Positions 8,661 to 17,809 of a DNA stretch of 64,000 nt are shown here, piece by piece. The notes below the pieces were generated by a model, which searched no databases, was not told the origin of the DNA, and saw only the letters and a program-made list of their open reading frames with translations. The position numbers and the translations under genes were made by a program. This DNA comes from Paenibacillus lycopersici (GTDB taxonomy: Bacteria > Bacillota > Bacilli > Paenibacillales > Paenibacillaceae). How positions within the stretch are numbered: position 1 is the stretch's first letter; every line of letters begins with the position of its first letter. The DNA lies in contig NZ_CP048209.1 of NCBI RefSeq assembly GCF_010119935.1, positions 5,187,501 to 5,251,500 on the forward strand, written 5' to 3'.

Positions 8661-10228
8661 GTGACAATCTTTCCTCTCCAAAGCTCTTCCTGCAGCGCGC
8701 GCAGCCGCTGGTGCTTATGCACGATGCCGTCCACGAACCGGCTCCACGCGTCGTGCTGCTTCTCCGCCTTGTACAGCTTCTCGAGCCGCTTCATCAGCTT
8801 GACCGCCTGCCGGTAGCCTTGGCGGTTGCGCGAACGAATGGCGCCGTCGATCGCTTGATGATACAGCGGATAGAGCACGCGCGGCGCCGCCTTGCCGATC
8901 TCCCGCAGCAGCTGAACGTCGATCTCGTCGGGCTCGATGCCGAACAGCAGCTGCAGATCCGCCCATTTCGCATACTGGCGCAAATCCAGCCAATGCTCCG
9001 TCAGCGCGGAATAGGAATACGGCAGGAACGAGACCAAATACCGCTGCCAGCGCGGGTTCTCCGGCTGCTGACGGTCGGCGAGCCGGCACATCGAGAGGAA
9101 CGGCCCGAACGCTTTCGATTTGCGCTCGGCCTCCAGGCCCTCATACAGATAGCCGATCCATGCTTCCAGTTTGCCCCAGTCGCGCTCTTCCAGCCGCTGC
9201 AGCGCGCAATCGCAGGCGAGGAGCGCCGTCCGGTTGAATACCGTGCGGCGCAGCAGCGCCATCGCATCCCCGTCGCGGTTATCCGCGAACGCCAGGAAAG
9301 CGAGCGCCATCGGCAGGAAGAAGATGCCGTGCGCGCCTTTCGTCAGCTCCAAGCGCTCCCGCAGCAGCGCTTCCTCCCGCGCCGCCCACTTCGCATCGCC
9401 GATCAGCTGCGACCAGAGCGCGAAATACAGCGCCTCCCAGCGGTGCAGCTGCTGCTCGCGATCCATGTCGCGGCCGTGAAAGACCGCAATCAAGCTCTCG
9501 ACGGCCTTCCGTTCGTCCGCATGAAGCGCCGCGGGATCCAGCTCCGACGCCAGCTCCTGGTATTGATTGACCCAAGGCTCCGTCATCCGCGCAAACGCCA
9601 TTTCGTAGTAGTAACGGCTGTAGCTGTCGGTATGCGAATACGCGCGTTCCGCCTGCTCCAGCACGAACACGACGCCGTGCATCCAGTGCAGCTTGCGCAG
9701 TCCGGCCTCCCAATTCTTCGAGACCGCCTTGATCGACGTCAGCACGGACTGCAGCGGATGAAGCGAATGGCGGCACTGCTTCCATGCCTCGCCGTGTTTG
9801 TCCTCCATCTCGTCCAGCCAGCGTTCCGGGCTGCGCTCGCTCGAGCGGGCATCGGAACCGTTCGCCGCCTCGCCGGCAGGAGGCTCGTAGGCGATACCGT
9901 TCAATAACCGGTTATGGACTTCATCCGGACTGGCCCCGACATAGGCTTGGTAGGCATAGAAGACGGCCGCCATATGCTTGCAGACGCCCTTCACCGGACA
10001 GGTGCACGCGCTGAACCCGAAATCGTCGCTGTCCAGCGTTACCGCGTAAATCGCCGTTCCTTTCACGACGCCATAGACGGAGAAGCCCTCCATGACTTGA
10101 ACCGACAGCACTTTCTCGCGGCGATAATAATCGAAGCCTTTCTCCAGCACATCCAGCGGAAATTTGCTTGCGAACGCAGTTTCCAATGTCCGCAGCCGCC
10201 CGTCGTCCAGCTGAAAAAAGTTGCTCAT
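8657..10228 (-). CDS. ywqB: SWIM zinc-finger protein (YwqB-like)
   Basis: About 523 residues. The SWIM motif is CTCPVKGVCKH near residue 60 (CxC...CxH, a zinc-binding, DNA- or protein-contacting fold), followed by a long helical region rich in Trp/Leu/Glu repeats. The start is the ATG at 10228, preceded by GGAGGGG; longer in-frame starts upstream lack a ribosome binding site. The last codons overlap the start of the SNF2 helicase gene by four bases (ATGA), so the pair is translationally coupled. SWIM plus SNF2 pairs are common in Bacillales and suggest a two-protein DNA-remodelling complex of unknown purpose. Confidence 0.9.
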   Translation of the reverse strand: MSNFFQLDDGRLRTLETAFASKFPLDVLEKGFDYYRREKVLSVQVMEGFSVYGVVKGTAIYAVTLDSDDFGFSACTCPVKGVCKHMAAVFYAYQAYVGASPDEVHNRLLNGIAYEPPAGEAANGSDARSSERSPERWLDEMEDKHGEAWKQCRHSLHPLQSVLTSIKAVSKNWEAGLRKLHWMHGVVFVLEQAERAYSHTDSYSRYYYEMAFARMTEPWVNQYQELASELDPAALHADERKAVESLIAVFHGRDMDREQQLHRWEALYFALWSQLIGDAKWAAREEALLRERLELTKGAHGIFFLPMALAFLAFADNRDGDAMALLRRTVFNRTALLACDCALQRLEERDWGKLEAWIGYLYEGLEAERKSKAFGPFLSMCRLADRQQPENPRWQRYLVSFLPYSYSALTEHWLDLRQYAKWADLQLLFGIEPDEIDVQLLREIGKAAPRVLYPLYHQAIDGAIRSRNRQGYRQAVKLMKRLEKLYKAEKQHDAWSRFVDGIVHKHQRLRALQEELWRGKIVT

Positions 10229-10368
10229 GGCGCCCCTCCGTTCATTCGTACCCATTCCTGCCATTATACCACAACACATGCCGTTCTCGCTTTCCAATCC
10301 GGCACGGAACCCTGGAGGAACATTAGAGATTGAGATCGGGAACGGGATGGCGCAAGCGCTCGCCACAT

Positions 10369-10400
10369 AAAAAGGCCCCTGTCCGTTATGGACCGGGGCC
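10369..10400 (-). terminator. Terminator of the orphan histidine kinase gene
   Basis: On the minus strand GGCCCCGGTCC and GGACAGGGGCC pair around ATAAC and are followed by TTTTT. It sits just past the kinase stop at 10436. Confidence 0.85.
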
Positions 10401-10435
10401 GAGAAACGCTTGGAAAAATCGGGATGATAGCGGGA

Positions 10436-12184
10436 TTAGCACGGGATCTTGATAATGAACGATACGACATTCGGCTCGTCGACGGCCAGCGTGATCACGC
10501 CTTTATACTTGTCGACGATGGATTTCACGATATGCAGGCCGAGACCGGAATGTCCGCCGGCCTTCGTCGAATAACCGGCTTGGAACAGCGGCTTGTCCTG
10601 CAGCTCCGCCGCGCCGCTGCATGTATTGCGGATGACGAACTGGCAGCAATCGGATTGCTGCAGCGCCGCGATGCTGACCTTGCGGTCGCCTTCCTCGTAC
10701 TTCATGACTTCGTCGAAGGCGTTATCGATCAGATTGCCGAGCAGCCGCGTCATGTCAAGCGACTTGATCCCGAGTTCCAGCATGTTCATGTCGCTGAGCT
10801 CGGTTTGAAAATCGACCTTCAGCATTTCCGCCTGCAGCATCTTGGAGCGGATGAGCGCCGCGATCGCCGGGTTGCCGATATTGATAATGTCGTTCATCTG
10901 CTGGATTTCGCCGGTCAATTCTTCGGCGTAGGCCGTCAGCTCCTCGGTCTTGCCGAGCTTCGCAAGCGAATGCATCGTCTGTACGTGATTCAAGAAATCA
11001 TGCCGCTGAGACCGGATGGACTGGAACATGCCGTTGATCTCCTCCAGATACGTCTCCTGCGCCTTGCTGACCAGCTTGTCCTGCGACTTGCGATACGCCG
11101 CGACGACCCCGTACAGGAAGATCAGGCTGATGACGGTCGCTATGCCGATAATCAGTCCGATATTGATGAGCTGCTCGTTCAGCGTTTGCTGGATCGTGCC
11201 GTAATCCGCGGTCAGCGTCAGCACGTAACGCGGAATCGGTTGGCCTTCGCCGTCGAGCATGCTGGCGACTTGCGTGCCTACGGTGATCGGAATGAACAGC
11301 TTGATGACATGCTTGCCGCCGATGACCGCGTCCTGGTAGATCCTGGCGTCCCGCTCGATGGCGAGCTTCACGTTCGTTGTATCTCTGCGGTCCTTTAACG
11401 TGTATGTCCCGCCGATGATCGGATTTTGCGTCTGATGCGCCACCCATTCCCCGTTCTCGTTCAACGTCTCCGACTTGCCGTCCGGGAATGTCGCGGGATT
11501 GATCACGGCGATTTCCTTCAGCCAGTCATTGGCGCCGAGCGACTTATGAATCAGCGTATCGACGCCGGTCGCCTGGTCGAACGCCAGCTGCCTGCTCTCG
11601 TAGCTGATGTACGGGTCGGATATGTAATTCGTGGTGCCGTCGTAATAGTAGCCCCATTTTTGGATTGATTTCGTTTCCGTCGAGGAGAATTCGAACGGGC
11701 CCGTCCAGAAGTTCTGCAGCCGCTGGCCCCAGTCGATCGACACGTTCTTCTTGTCGAACAGCTGGTTGAACGCCGCGTACCACGGCTTCCAGCCGTTGGT
11801 CTCGTATCCGATCTCCTTGGGGTCGGAGGATTTGTATAACAGAATATTGTCTTTCGTCCGTTTCAACAGCGTGATGTCGACCAGGTCCAGCTTCTTCGCC
11901 AGCTCCTCGAGCTGATCGTTCGAAACGTTATCCACGTCGGGGTCCAGCGCATATTGCGTCGCGATGGACGCCGCCCGAAGCTCGCGTCCGATTTCTTCCT
12001 GATAGATTTCCGCGCCGGTGCGCGAGGTTTCGATCGACAGGGCAATTTGCTTCGCCACTGAATTCAGCTCGCGGCGGAGGCCGCCTTCCAACGAATTCTT
12101 CGTTGTCATGTAATATATAATGTTGTTTACGCCGAGAAGCACGGCGATTAACACGATGATCAACAGCCAGGCATTACGAGACAT
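10436..12184 (-). CDS. Sensor histidine kinase with Spo0B/AgrC-type dimerisation helix
   Basis: About 582 residues. There is a TM helix at 5-25, a long extracytoplasmic domain to about residue 330 (double-Cache or PAS-like by size), and a TM helix near 340-360. The phosphoacceptor region SQRHDFLNHVQTMHSLAKLG is the Spo0B_a form seen in CitA/DcuS and AgrC kinases. The ATPase has N box LGNLIDNAFDEV and G box GHSGLGLHIV. The ATG at 12184 follows TTGGAGAA; a longer frame upstream is basic and lacks a start signal. No response regulator lies next to it, so it is an orphan whose partner must be elsewhere. The sensor domain gives no clear ligand hint. Confidence 0.9.
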   Translation of the reverse strand: MSRNAWLLIIVLIAVLLGVNNIIYYMTTKNSLEGGLRRELNSVAKQIALSIETSRTGAEIYQEEIGRELRAASIATQYALDPDVDNVSNDQLEELAKKLDLVDITLLKRTKDNILLYKSSDPKEIGYETNGWKPWYAAFNQLFDKKNVSIDWGQRLQNFWTGPFEFSSTETKSIQKWGYYYDGTTNYISDPYISYESRQLAFDQATGVDTLIHKSLGANDWLKEIAVINPATFPDGKSETLNENGEWVAHQTQNPIIGGTYTLKDRRDTTNVKLAIERDARIYQDAVIGGKHVIKLFIPITVGTQVASMLDGEGQPIPRYVLTLTADYGTIQQTLNEQLINIGLIIGIATVISLIFLYGVVAAYRKSQDKLVSKAQETYLEEINGMFQSIRSQRHDFLNHVQTMHSLAKLGKTEELTAYAEELTGEIQQMNDIINIGNPAIAALIRSKMLQAEMLKVDFQTELSDMNMLELGIKSLDMTRLLGNLIDNAFDEVMKYEEGDRKVSIAALQQSDCCQFVIRNTCSGAAELQDKPLFQAGYSTKAGGHSGLGLHIVKSIVDKYKGVITLAVDEPNVVSFIIKIPC

Positions 12185-12365
12185 GTCACAATTCTCCAAT
12201 TCAAACCATATTTTCTGCGCACTCATGGATGCGGATTGCCCGGCGAACGCTATCATTATGAATGATTTTGACAAGAGTGACAATGTGTGAATTATACAGT
12301 TCTGGAACAAATGAGCGATTTCGTCGGAGCTGTCCGAAGACGCCTGGAAATCAGCGGCGTTCCGT

Positions 12366-13040
12366 TCAGGAACGCATGCCTCGCAGCCAGGCGAGCAGCG
12401 CCCATTTCCGTTCCTGGCGCTTCTTGTAGCGCGGCAGCGAACGGTAGATCGTCCCGCATTCCGCAAGCATTCGCTTCGCTTCGTCGTGCTGCCCGAGCAA
12501 GGCGTACAGGCCCGCGAGCCTGTAATACGCTTCGATCGACGAAGAATGGATGCCGCGGAACGACTGAAGGTAGCCGATCGCCTTCTGCGGCTCCTTCTTC
12601 GCGTATATCGCCGCAAGGCGCAGGTACGGCGTGCCGTATTTCACCCGGGGATTGATGGACAGCGCGTTGCCGGTCGCCGCCTCCGCCGCTTCCGTCTCGC
12701 CCAAATGGTGCAGGCAGGCGCCGAGATCGTCCCAGAATTCCGCCGAATTCTCCAATGCGTCCTGGAGCGGCATCAGCCAGCTCTTCGCCTCCGCATATCG
12801 CTTGCGCTCGATCAGCAGCCTCGCAAGCTCGTGCTTGGCCGGGAGATCGTTCGGATTCATGGCGATTTGCTGCCGCAGCCGCTTGATCGCGCCGAATCGG
12901 CGGAGCGGCTTGACGACGCTCGGCGTCAAACCGACGTAACGGCGTTCAAGCATGTATAAAATAATCAAGAGTACGATTGCCGCAAGAATCGGACTTCCCG
13001 TCAGCCACCATAATAAGCCGAAAATCAATACCTTCCCCAT
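12366..13040 (-). CDS. Membrane-anchored TPR protein
   Basis: About 224 residues. One N-terminal TM segment (VLIFGLLWWLTGSPILAAIVLLIILYML) spans roughly 3-30. Tetratricopeptide-like helical repeats follow (PAKHELARLLIERKRYAEAK, AEFWDDLGACLHHLGETEAA, EAYYRLAGLYALLGQHDEAK). The C terminus is basic. TPR units usually mediate protein contacts; the partner is unknown. The ATG at 13040 follows GGGAGG at six bases. Genes of this shape are common but uncharacterised in Paenibacillus. It is transcribed away from the glutaminase gene. Confidence 0.8.
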   Translation of the reverse strand: MGKVLIFGLLWWLTGSPILAAIVLLIILYMLERRYVGLTPSVVKPLRRFGAIKRLRQQIAMNPNDLPAKHELARLLIERKRYAEAKSWLMPLQDALENSAEFWDDLGACLHHLGETEAAEAATGNALSINPRVKYGTPYLRLAAIYAKKEPQKAIGYLQSFRGIHSSSIEAYYRLAGLYALLGQHDEAKRMLAECGTIYRSLPRYKKRQERKWALLAWLRGMRS

Positions 13041-13218
13041 AGCGCCTCCCGATGTTTGCCGAAGTTGGAATCTCTCTTCATTGTACACGATCCGCCCCCT
13101 TCCTCATAGCGAGGATTGCGGCGGGCGAGCGCGGATTGCGTATTGCGCGCGGTCCGGCGGCGGCCTTACACTAACGAGGAAGCTAGCATGCCGACGAGCA
13201 GAAAGAAGGGGCCTTATT

Positions 13219-14160
13219 ATGGAAGAATTGCGCGCCAAGCTGCCCGCATGGGTCGAAGCCAGCCGGGCACTGGCAAACGAAGGACAGGTGGCGTCCTACA
13301 TCCCGGAACTGGCCAAGGCGCCGCGGGAGGCGCTCGGGATTACGATCATGGGACGCGACGGTTCGACCGTCTCCGCCGGCGAGACGGAGCTGCGCTTCAC
13401 GATGCAAAGCATCTCGAAAGTGTTCACGCTGCTGCTTGCGCTGATCGACAACGGCGAGAAGGGCGTATTCGCCAAAGTCGGCATGGAGCCGACCGGCGAC
13501 GATTTCAATTCCATGCTGAAGCTGGAGCTTGTCGAGCCGGGCAAGCCGTTCAATCCGCTGATCAATGCCGGGGCGATCGCGATCTCTTCCTTGATCCGCG
13601 GCAGCTCGCCGGCGGATAAGGTCGCGCGCATCCTGTCGTTCTTCGGCGAAGCCGCCGGGGTCCAGGCAGGCGGCTCCCTGAGCGTGAACGGGGAGGTATA
13701 TCGTTCCGAATCCGCGACGGCGCATCGTAACCGGTCGTTGGCGTACTTTCTGAAAGACAACGAAGTGCTCGGAGAGGAGATCGACGTCGAAGACGTCTTG
13801 AGCGTCTACTTCCAGCATTGCTCCGTCGAGATTACGTGCGGGCAGCTGGCGCGCATGGCGCTCGTGCTCGCGCTCGGCGGCGCCGATCCCGTCAGCGGCC
13901 GTCAGCTGATTCCGCGGCGCTACGTGCGGATCGCCAAGGCGTTCATGCTCATGTGCGGCATGTACAACGCTTCCGGCGAATTCGCGATCCAAGTCGGCAT
14001 CCCGGCCAAAAGCGGGGTGTCCGGCGGCATTCTCGCGCTGGTGCCCGGCCGTTACGGCATCGGCGTCATCGGACCCGCGCTGGGGCCCAAAGGCAACAGC
14101 ACGGCCGGCGTGCATTTGCTCGAAACGATATCCGCTTCGCTGGATTGGTCGATCTTCTGA
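13219..14160 (+). CDS. glsA: Glutaminase
   Basis: A 313-residue serine-dependent beta-lactamase-fold glutaminase that hydrolyses L-glutamine to glutamate and ammonia in the cytoplasm. The catalytic S-x-x-K motif is QSISK (Ser64, Lys67). Other family blocks are PFNPLINAGAIA, SVEITCGQLARMALVLALGG, and MYNASGEFAIQVGIPAKSGVSGGI with its catalytic Tyr. The length matches the family. The start is the ATG at 13219 after AGAAGGGG; the longer frame upstream has no coding character. It is a single gene, closed by a strong hairpin. Confidence 0.97.
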   Translation: MEELRAKLPAWVEASRALANEGQVASYIPELAKAPREALGITIMGRDGSTVSAGETELRFTMQSISKVFTLLLALIDNGEKGVFAKVGMEPTGDDFNSMLKLELVEPGKPFNPLINAGAIAISSLIRGSSPADKVARILSFFGEAAGVQAGGSLSVNGEVYRSESATAHRNRSLAYFLKDNEVLGEEIDVEDVLSVYFQHCSVEITCGQLARMALVLALGGADPVSGRQLIPRRYVRIAKAFMLMCGMYNASGEFAIQVGIPAKSGVSGGILALVPGRYGIGVIGPALGPKGNSTAGVHLLETISASLDWSIF

Positions 14161-14174
14161 TCAACCGGGGCGTC

Positions 14175-14214
14175 AAAAAAGGGACGGAGCAGTTCGAGCT
14201 GCTCCGTCCCTTAT
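14175..14214. terminator. Bidirectional terminator between glsA and the efflux pump gene
   Basis: Perfect 12-bp stem GGGACGGAGCAG / CTGCTCCGTCCC with a 6-nt loop, preceded by A6 and followed by TTATTCT. It can end both convergent genes and is strongest on the minus strand (T6 tail). Confidence 0.9.
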
Positions 14215-14244
14215 TCTGGTGCGATGCGTATCTTGAGGGCTTGC

Positions 14245-15714
14245 TCAGCCCATATGCATCATCATTTCCGGCTGATTGCCTTCCATGCCTTCGACCTTCG
14301 CCGGGCGGCGAAGCATCAAGCCGAGCACGGCGCCGAACACGGCGATGAACGTGAGCACGAGGAACGTGTCGCCGAACCCTGCCGCATAGGCGGTCAGCTG
14401 ATCCTGGCCGTCCGTGACATGCGTCGCCACGCGCTTCGCCAGGATCGTGGACAAGCCGGCAACCGCGAACGACGTCATGACTTGCTGCGCCGCATTGGTC
14501 AAGGACGTTACGCGGCCGACGAGCTCGCGCGGCGCCGCCTGCATCAGATGCGTGTTGAGCGGCATCATGGACAGACCCATGCCCGCGCCGAGCAGCGTCA
14601 GCGGTCCCATGATCATCATCATGCTGGAATCCGCTTCGACCTTGGACAGAATGAACGCCGCGACGGTAACGAGCAGCATGCCGATGAACACGAGCGGCCT
14701 TGCGCCGATTTTATCGAACAGCTTGCCGCCGATCGGCATGAACACGCCGGCCGCGATCGCTTGCGGCAGCATGATCAAGCCCGTGTCGAGGGCGCCTTTG
14801 CCGTGTGCGTTCTGCAGGAACACCGGTACGAGGAACATCGTGCCGAACAAGGCGATTTGGGAGATCCACTGCACGACGATGCCGCGCGAGAAGTCCGAGG
14901 AACGGAATACGCGAAGCTCCAGCAGCGGTTCCTTCTGACGCAATTCGGCGATGACGAACAGGATCAGCGCGATCGCGCCGACGGCGATGCCCGTAATCGT
15001 CTTCGCGGACGACCAGCCGTTCGCGCCTTCGCTGACGCCGTAGGACAGGCCCGCGAACGCAAGCGGAGCAAGGATGAAGCCAAGACGGTCAAGCGCCGCA
15101 ACCGCTTTGCGCTCGATGCGCGGCAGCGTGCGAATGCCGAGCAGGATACCGACCACGCCGATCGGAATATTGATCAGGAAGAGCCATTTCCAGCTGACTT
15201 GTTCGATCAGCCAGCCCGCGAGTACGGGACCGAGCGCCGGAGCAAGCAGGATCGGAATCCCCATCATGCCCATGACCTGGCCGACCTTCTCGGGCGGGCT
15301 CAGACGGTACGTGAACGCCATCGCGATCGGAAGCACCATGCCGCCGCCGAGACCTTGGAGAATACGGAAAATAATGAGCATTTCCACGCTCGTGGACAAT
15401 GCGCACAGGAGCGAGCCGACGGTGAACAAGAAGACCGAAATCAGGAATACCTGCTTCGCGCCGAAACGGTCGGACAACCAGCCCGAGAGCGGGATCGCCG
15501 CCGCTTGCGCAAGCGCATAGCCCGTAACCGTCCAGCCGACGACTTGGAACGTCGAGTGGAATTCATTCATCAAACCGGGAAGCGCGACGTTAACGGCGGT
15601 TCCGTCCAGGACAACCATGAAAATACCGATAATGATTGCTGCGAGCGGGGCCAAAATTTTCTTGATTGAAAACGGCTCCTCGACGCTTGCCGCAGGTGAA
15701 GCTTGTGCCGACAT
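14245..15714 (-). CDS. MFS multidrug efflux transporter, DHA2 (EmrB/QacA) family
   Basis: About 489 residues with 14 predicted membrane helices. Family motifs are present: VVLDGTAVNVALPGL in TM1, GWLSDRFGAK (motif A) in the first cytoplasmic loop, RILQGLGGG (motif B) and GPVLAGWLIEQVSWKWLFLIN (motif C region). It should export drugs or toxic organics by proton antiport. The start is the ATG at 15714 with TAGGAGGG upstream; a longer frame from 15807 crosses the promoter region. It diverges from a TetR-family repressor gene, the usual layout for an inducible pump. The C terminus is Met/His-rich (QPEMMMHMG). Confidence 0.95.
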   Translation of the reverse strand: MSAQASPAASVEEPFSIKKILAPLAAIIIGIFMVVLDGTAVNVALPGLMNEFHSTFQVVGWTVTGYALAQAAAIPLSGWLSDRFGAKQVFLISVFLFTVGSLLCALSTSVEMLIIFRILQGLGGGMVLPIAMAFTYRLSPPEKVGQVMGMMGIPILLAPALGPVLAGWLIEQVSWKWLFLINIPIGVVGILLGIRTLPRIERKAVAALDRLGFILAPLAFAGLSYGVSEGANGWSSAKTITGIAVGAIALILFVIAELRQKEPLLELRVFRSSDFSRGIVVQWISQIALFGTMFLVPVFLQNAHGKGALDTGLIMLPQAIAAGVFMPIGGKLFDKIGARPLVFIGMLLVTVAAFILSKVEADSSMMMIMGPLTLLGAGMGLSMMPLNTHLMQAAPRELVGRVTSLTNAAQQVMTSFAVAGLSTILAKRVATHVTDGQDQLTAYAAGFGDTFLVLTFIAVFGAVLGLMLRRPAKVEGMEGNQPEMMMHMG

Positions 15715-15769
15715 GTATACCCTCCTACCCAAATCTGTTTTCCGCATCTGCGTCCCCGTTCGCTTGACA

Positions 15770-15799
15770 TTGACCTCCCGACTAACGTGAGGGTACAAT
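15770..15799 (+). promoter_or_regulatory. Sigma-A-like promoter reading toward the TetR gene
   Basis: TTGACC, an 18-bp spacer and TACAAT lie upstream of the TetR-family gene on the plus strand. The predicted start point is about 140 bases before the coding start, leaving room for operator control. Confidence 0.5.
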
Positions 15800-15845
15800 G
15801 GAGGCAATTACGAAACGAATTCGGACTGTGCGGTTTTTTATAAAT

Positions 15846-15857
15846 GGACAATTGTCC
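15846..15857. promoter_or_regulatory. Candidate operator of the TetR regulator
   Basis: A perfect 12-bp palindrome, GGACAATTGTCC, sits in the divergent intergenic region between the efflux pump and the regulator. A partial half-site (ATTGTC) lies about 40 bases further along. Position and symmetry fit a TetR-family operator; binding is inferred. Confidence 0.45.
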
Positions 15858-15948
15858 GCTTTACTATTTACAGCTTACCTAACTACAGACCCATTGTCAA
15901 TGAAAGACAGTGTTAAGTTTCCGTATGATTTTGGAAGGAGGGACCGGC

Positions 15949-16557
15949 ATGCAGCAGCGCAATGAACGGAAAGATGCCGCCAGACACCGCGAATTAATCC
16001 TTGATACCGCTTCGCAGTTGTTTCACGAGCACGGCATCGAAAGCGTCAGCATGCACCAAATCGCCAAATCCGCCGGCGTCGGCCAAGGCACGCTGTACAG
16101 GCGGTACGCCTCGAAAGCCGAGCTCTGCATGGAGCTGATGGCCGACAGCTTCCAGCGGTTCATGAACGACATCGAGCAATATTTCGCGGAGGCGGAGGCC
16201 GCGGGCGCGCCTGTCCGCGAGAAGCTGGAGGGCTTCCTCTCCCGCGCGATCGCCTTTATCGGCAAGAAAATCGACTGGTTCAGCGCGATTCAACCGGCCG
16301 CCGATTGCGCGGAGGATCGCATGGATCTCTACAAATCGGAGCCGTTCGTATACGTCGTCGGCAAATTGAAGAGCTTGCTGGACGAGGCGGACCGCAGCGG
16401 CGAAGGATGCTGCGCGGACACGGAGTTCGCCGCGTTCATGCTCGCGAATGCCTTCGATGCCGGCATCTTCTTCTACTTGTTGAAGGAGCAACGCTTGACG
16501 CTTGAGCAGATTACGCAAAAGTACGTCAGTCATTTTACATGCCTGCTGCTGAAGTAA
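15949..16557 (+). CDS. TetR/AcrR family repressor, divergent to efflux pump
   Basis: About 202 residues. The N-terminal HTH is clear (ILDTASQLFHEHGIESVSMHQIAKSAGVGQGTLYRRYASKAEL), followed by an all-helical ligand-binding domain without a recognised subgroup. It probably represses the divergent DHA2 pump gene and itself until a substrate binds. The ATG at 15949 has GGAAGGAGGG upstream. The product ends in a strong terminator. Confidence 0.93.
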   Translation: MQQRNERKDAARHRELILDTASQLFHEHGIESVSMHQIAKSAGVGQGTLYRRYASKAELCMELMADSFQRFMNDIEQYFAEAEAAGAPVREKLEGFLSRAIAFIGKKIDWFSAIQPAADCAEDRMDLYKSEPFVYVVGKLKSLLDEADRSGEGCCADTEFAAFMLANAFDAGIFFYLLKEQRLTLEQITQKYVSHFTCLLLK

Positions 16558-16591
16558 CCTTGCTGCTGATCGACGGAAGCCGATATACGAA

Positions 16592-16640
16592 GAACGCCGC
16601 CGCAGGATCGATAATAGCGATCCCTCGGCGGCGTTTTTTT
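16592..16640 (+). terminator. Terminator of the TetR gene
   Basis: AACGCCGCCG pairs with CGGCGGCGTT, with an inner GGATCG / CGATCC stem, followed by a T7 run on the plus strand. Confidence 0.9.
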
Positions 16641-16695
16641 CGGTTATTTTATCGGTTATCGGTTATACATGTAACGTTCATCGGAAAATAATTCC

Positions 16696-17649
16696 TTATC
16701 CGTCGTATTGAGTCATGAGTTCCGATAACATCCGCTTCATCTCCAACACGAGTTCCCGCGGGCTTGTCACGACAGCCTCTCTGCCCAAGCCGATGAAGTA
16801 CTTGGCGAAATACGCCAGCTCCCGTTGCGGAAAATTCCCTGCCAACCATCCTGTCCCGTCGTTACGCGCATGCAGCTTGCCTGCCGACCATAGCTCAGCC
16901 TCGCAGCGCTGCACGCCTTCCCTGCTCAATTCAACATGCAAACGGATCGAAGACTCCTGTATCGCTGGAGTATGGGATTTCCAATTGCCAAGGTGAACAT
17001 GTCGAAGATCCAAGGGTGCCAATCCCGAAGCATCATGCGCCGCGGAATGAATGCGGTCGCAGCGGAACACGCGGAAGCCGTTTCGAAGAAAGCAATAGGA
17101 AGGGCAGTACCATAGACCGTTGCTCGCATAAATGCCGATGGGTTGTATTCTCCGGCACGATTGTCCTTCGCGTGATTCGTAATCGATAACGATGATTTTT
17201 TGAGAAATGGCTCCCTCCAGCAACACGGTCAGATGGGGAGACCCCAATTGTCTCGTCGGCGTTACAAAGTCAAACCGGTTCTTCATTTGATCGATCCGGT
17301 CTCTTATGCTGCCGGACATGTGCAAATAAAATTTGTTCAATGCCGAAGAAGCCTCCGATTCGAAAGGAAGAGAGGAGAAGTGACGCAAGGCGTGACTTGC
17401 AAAAAAAATAGCGGCGGCTTCCTCTTCGGTAAACGCAATGGGAGGCAGGATACTCTCCTTCAAAACCTGATATCCGCCGTGCGGCCCTACTTCCGAATAT
17501 AAAGGAACGCCTAACTCGCTCAGTTCTTGCAGGTCTCTTATTATCGTCCTGGTCGATACGCCGAATTCTTGAGCAAGCTCCTTGACCGTGAACTTCCGTT
17601 TTCGGTTGACGGTCATCATCAATTCCATGATGCGTTTCGCCTTTAACAT
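16696..17649 (-). CDS. WYL-domain transcriptional regulator (YafY/DeoR-like)
   Basis: About 317 residues. The N-terminal winged HTH is RKFTVKELAQEFGVSTRTIIRDLQ. The middle carries the WYL domain region (IIVIDYESREGQSCRRIQPIGIYASNGLWYC), an SH3-like ligand fold, then a C-terminal extension domain (LELSR...). Proteins of this class activate or repress a neighbouring gene in response to a small ligand. The ATG at 17649 is preceded by a weak GAGGCG. The gene diverges from a PhnB-like VOC gene, which is its most likely target. Confidence 0.9.
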   Translation of the reverse strand: MLKAKRIMELMMTVNRKRKFTVKELAQEFGVSTRTIIRDLQELSELGVPLYSEVGPHGGYQVLKESILPPIAFTEEEAAAIFFASHALRHFSSLPFESEASSALNKFYLHMSGSIRDRIDQMKNRFDFVTPTRQLGSPHLTVLLEGAISQKIIVIDYESREGQSCRRIQPIGIYASNGLWYCPSYCFLRNGFRVFRCDRIHSAAHDASGLAPLDLRHVHLGNWKSHTPAIQESSIRLHVELSREGVQRCEAELWSAGKLHARNDGTGWLAGNFPQRELAYFAKYFIGLGREAVVTSPRELVLEMKRMLSELMTQYDG

Positions 17650-17809
17650 GATTTTATTTCGCCTCGATATTTTAATTATGACAACGTATGTCACTATTAT
17701 GATTTACAATTGGCATTAAGTCCAGTCGAGCGGCGCACAAGACTATTCGCCGATTAAACCTGGATGAGCGTATATGTTGTCCAAATTAAACCTGAGGAGC
17801 TGTATTCGT

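Noticed and set aside
10229..10366. 46-residue N-terminal extension of the SWIM protein
   Set aside because: No ribosome binding site at the upstream start; GGAGGGG lies directly ahead of the ATG at 10228.
14224..15669. Long plus-strand frame of 481 codons
   Set aside because: Antisense shadow of the MFS transporter; charged low-complexity product.
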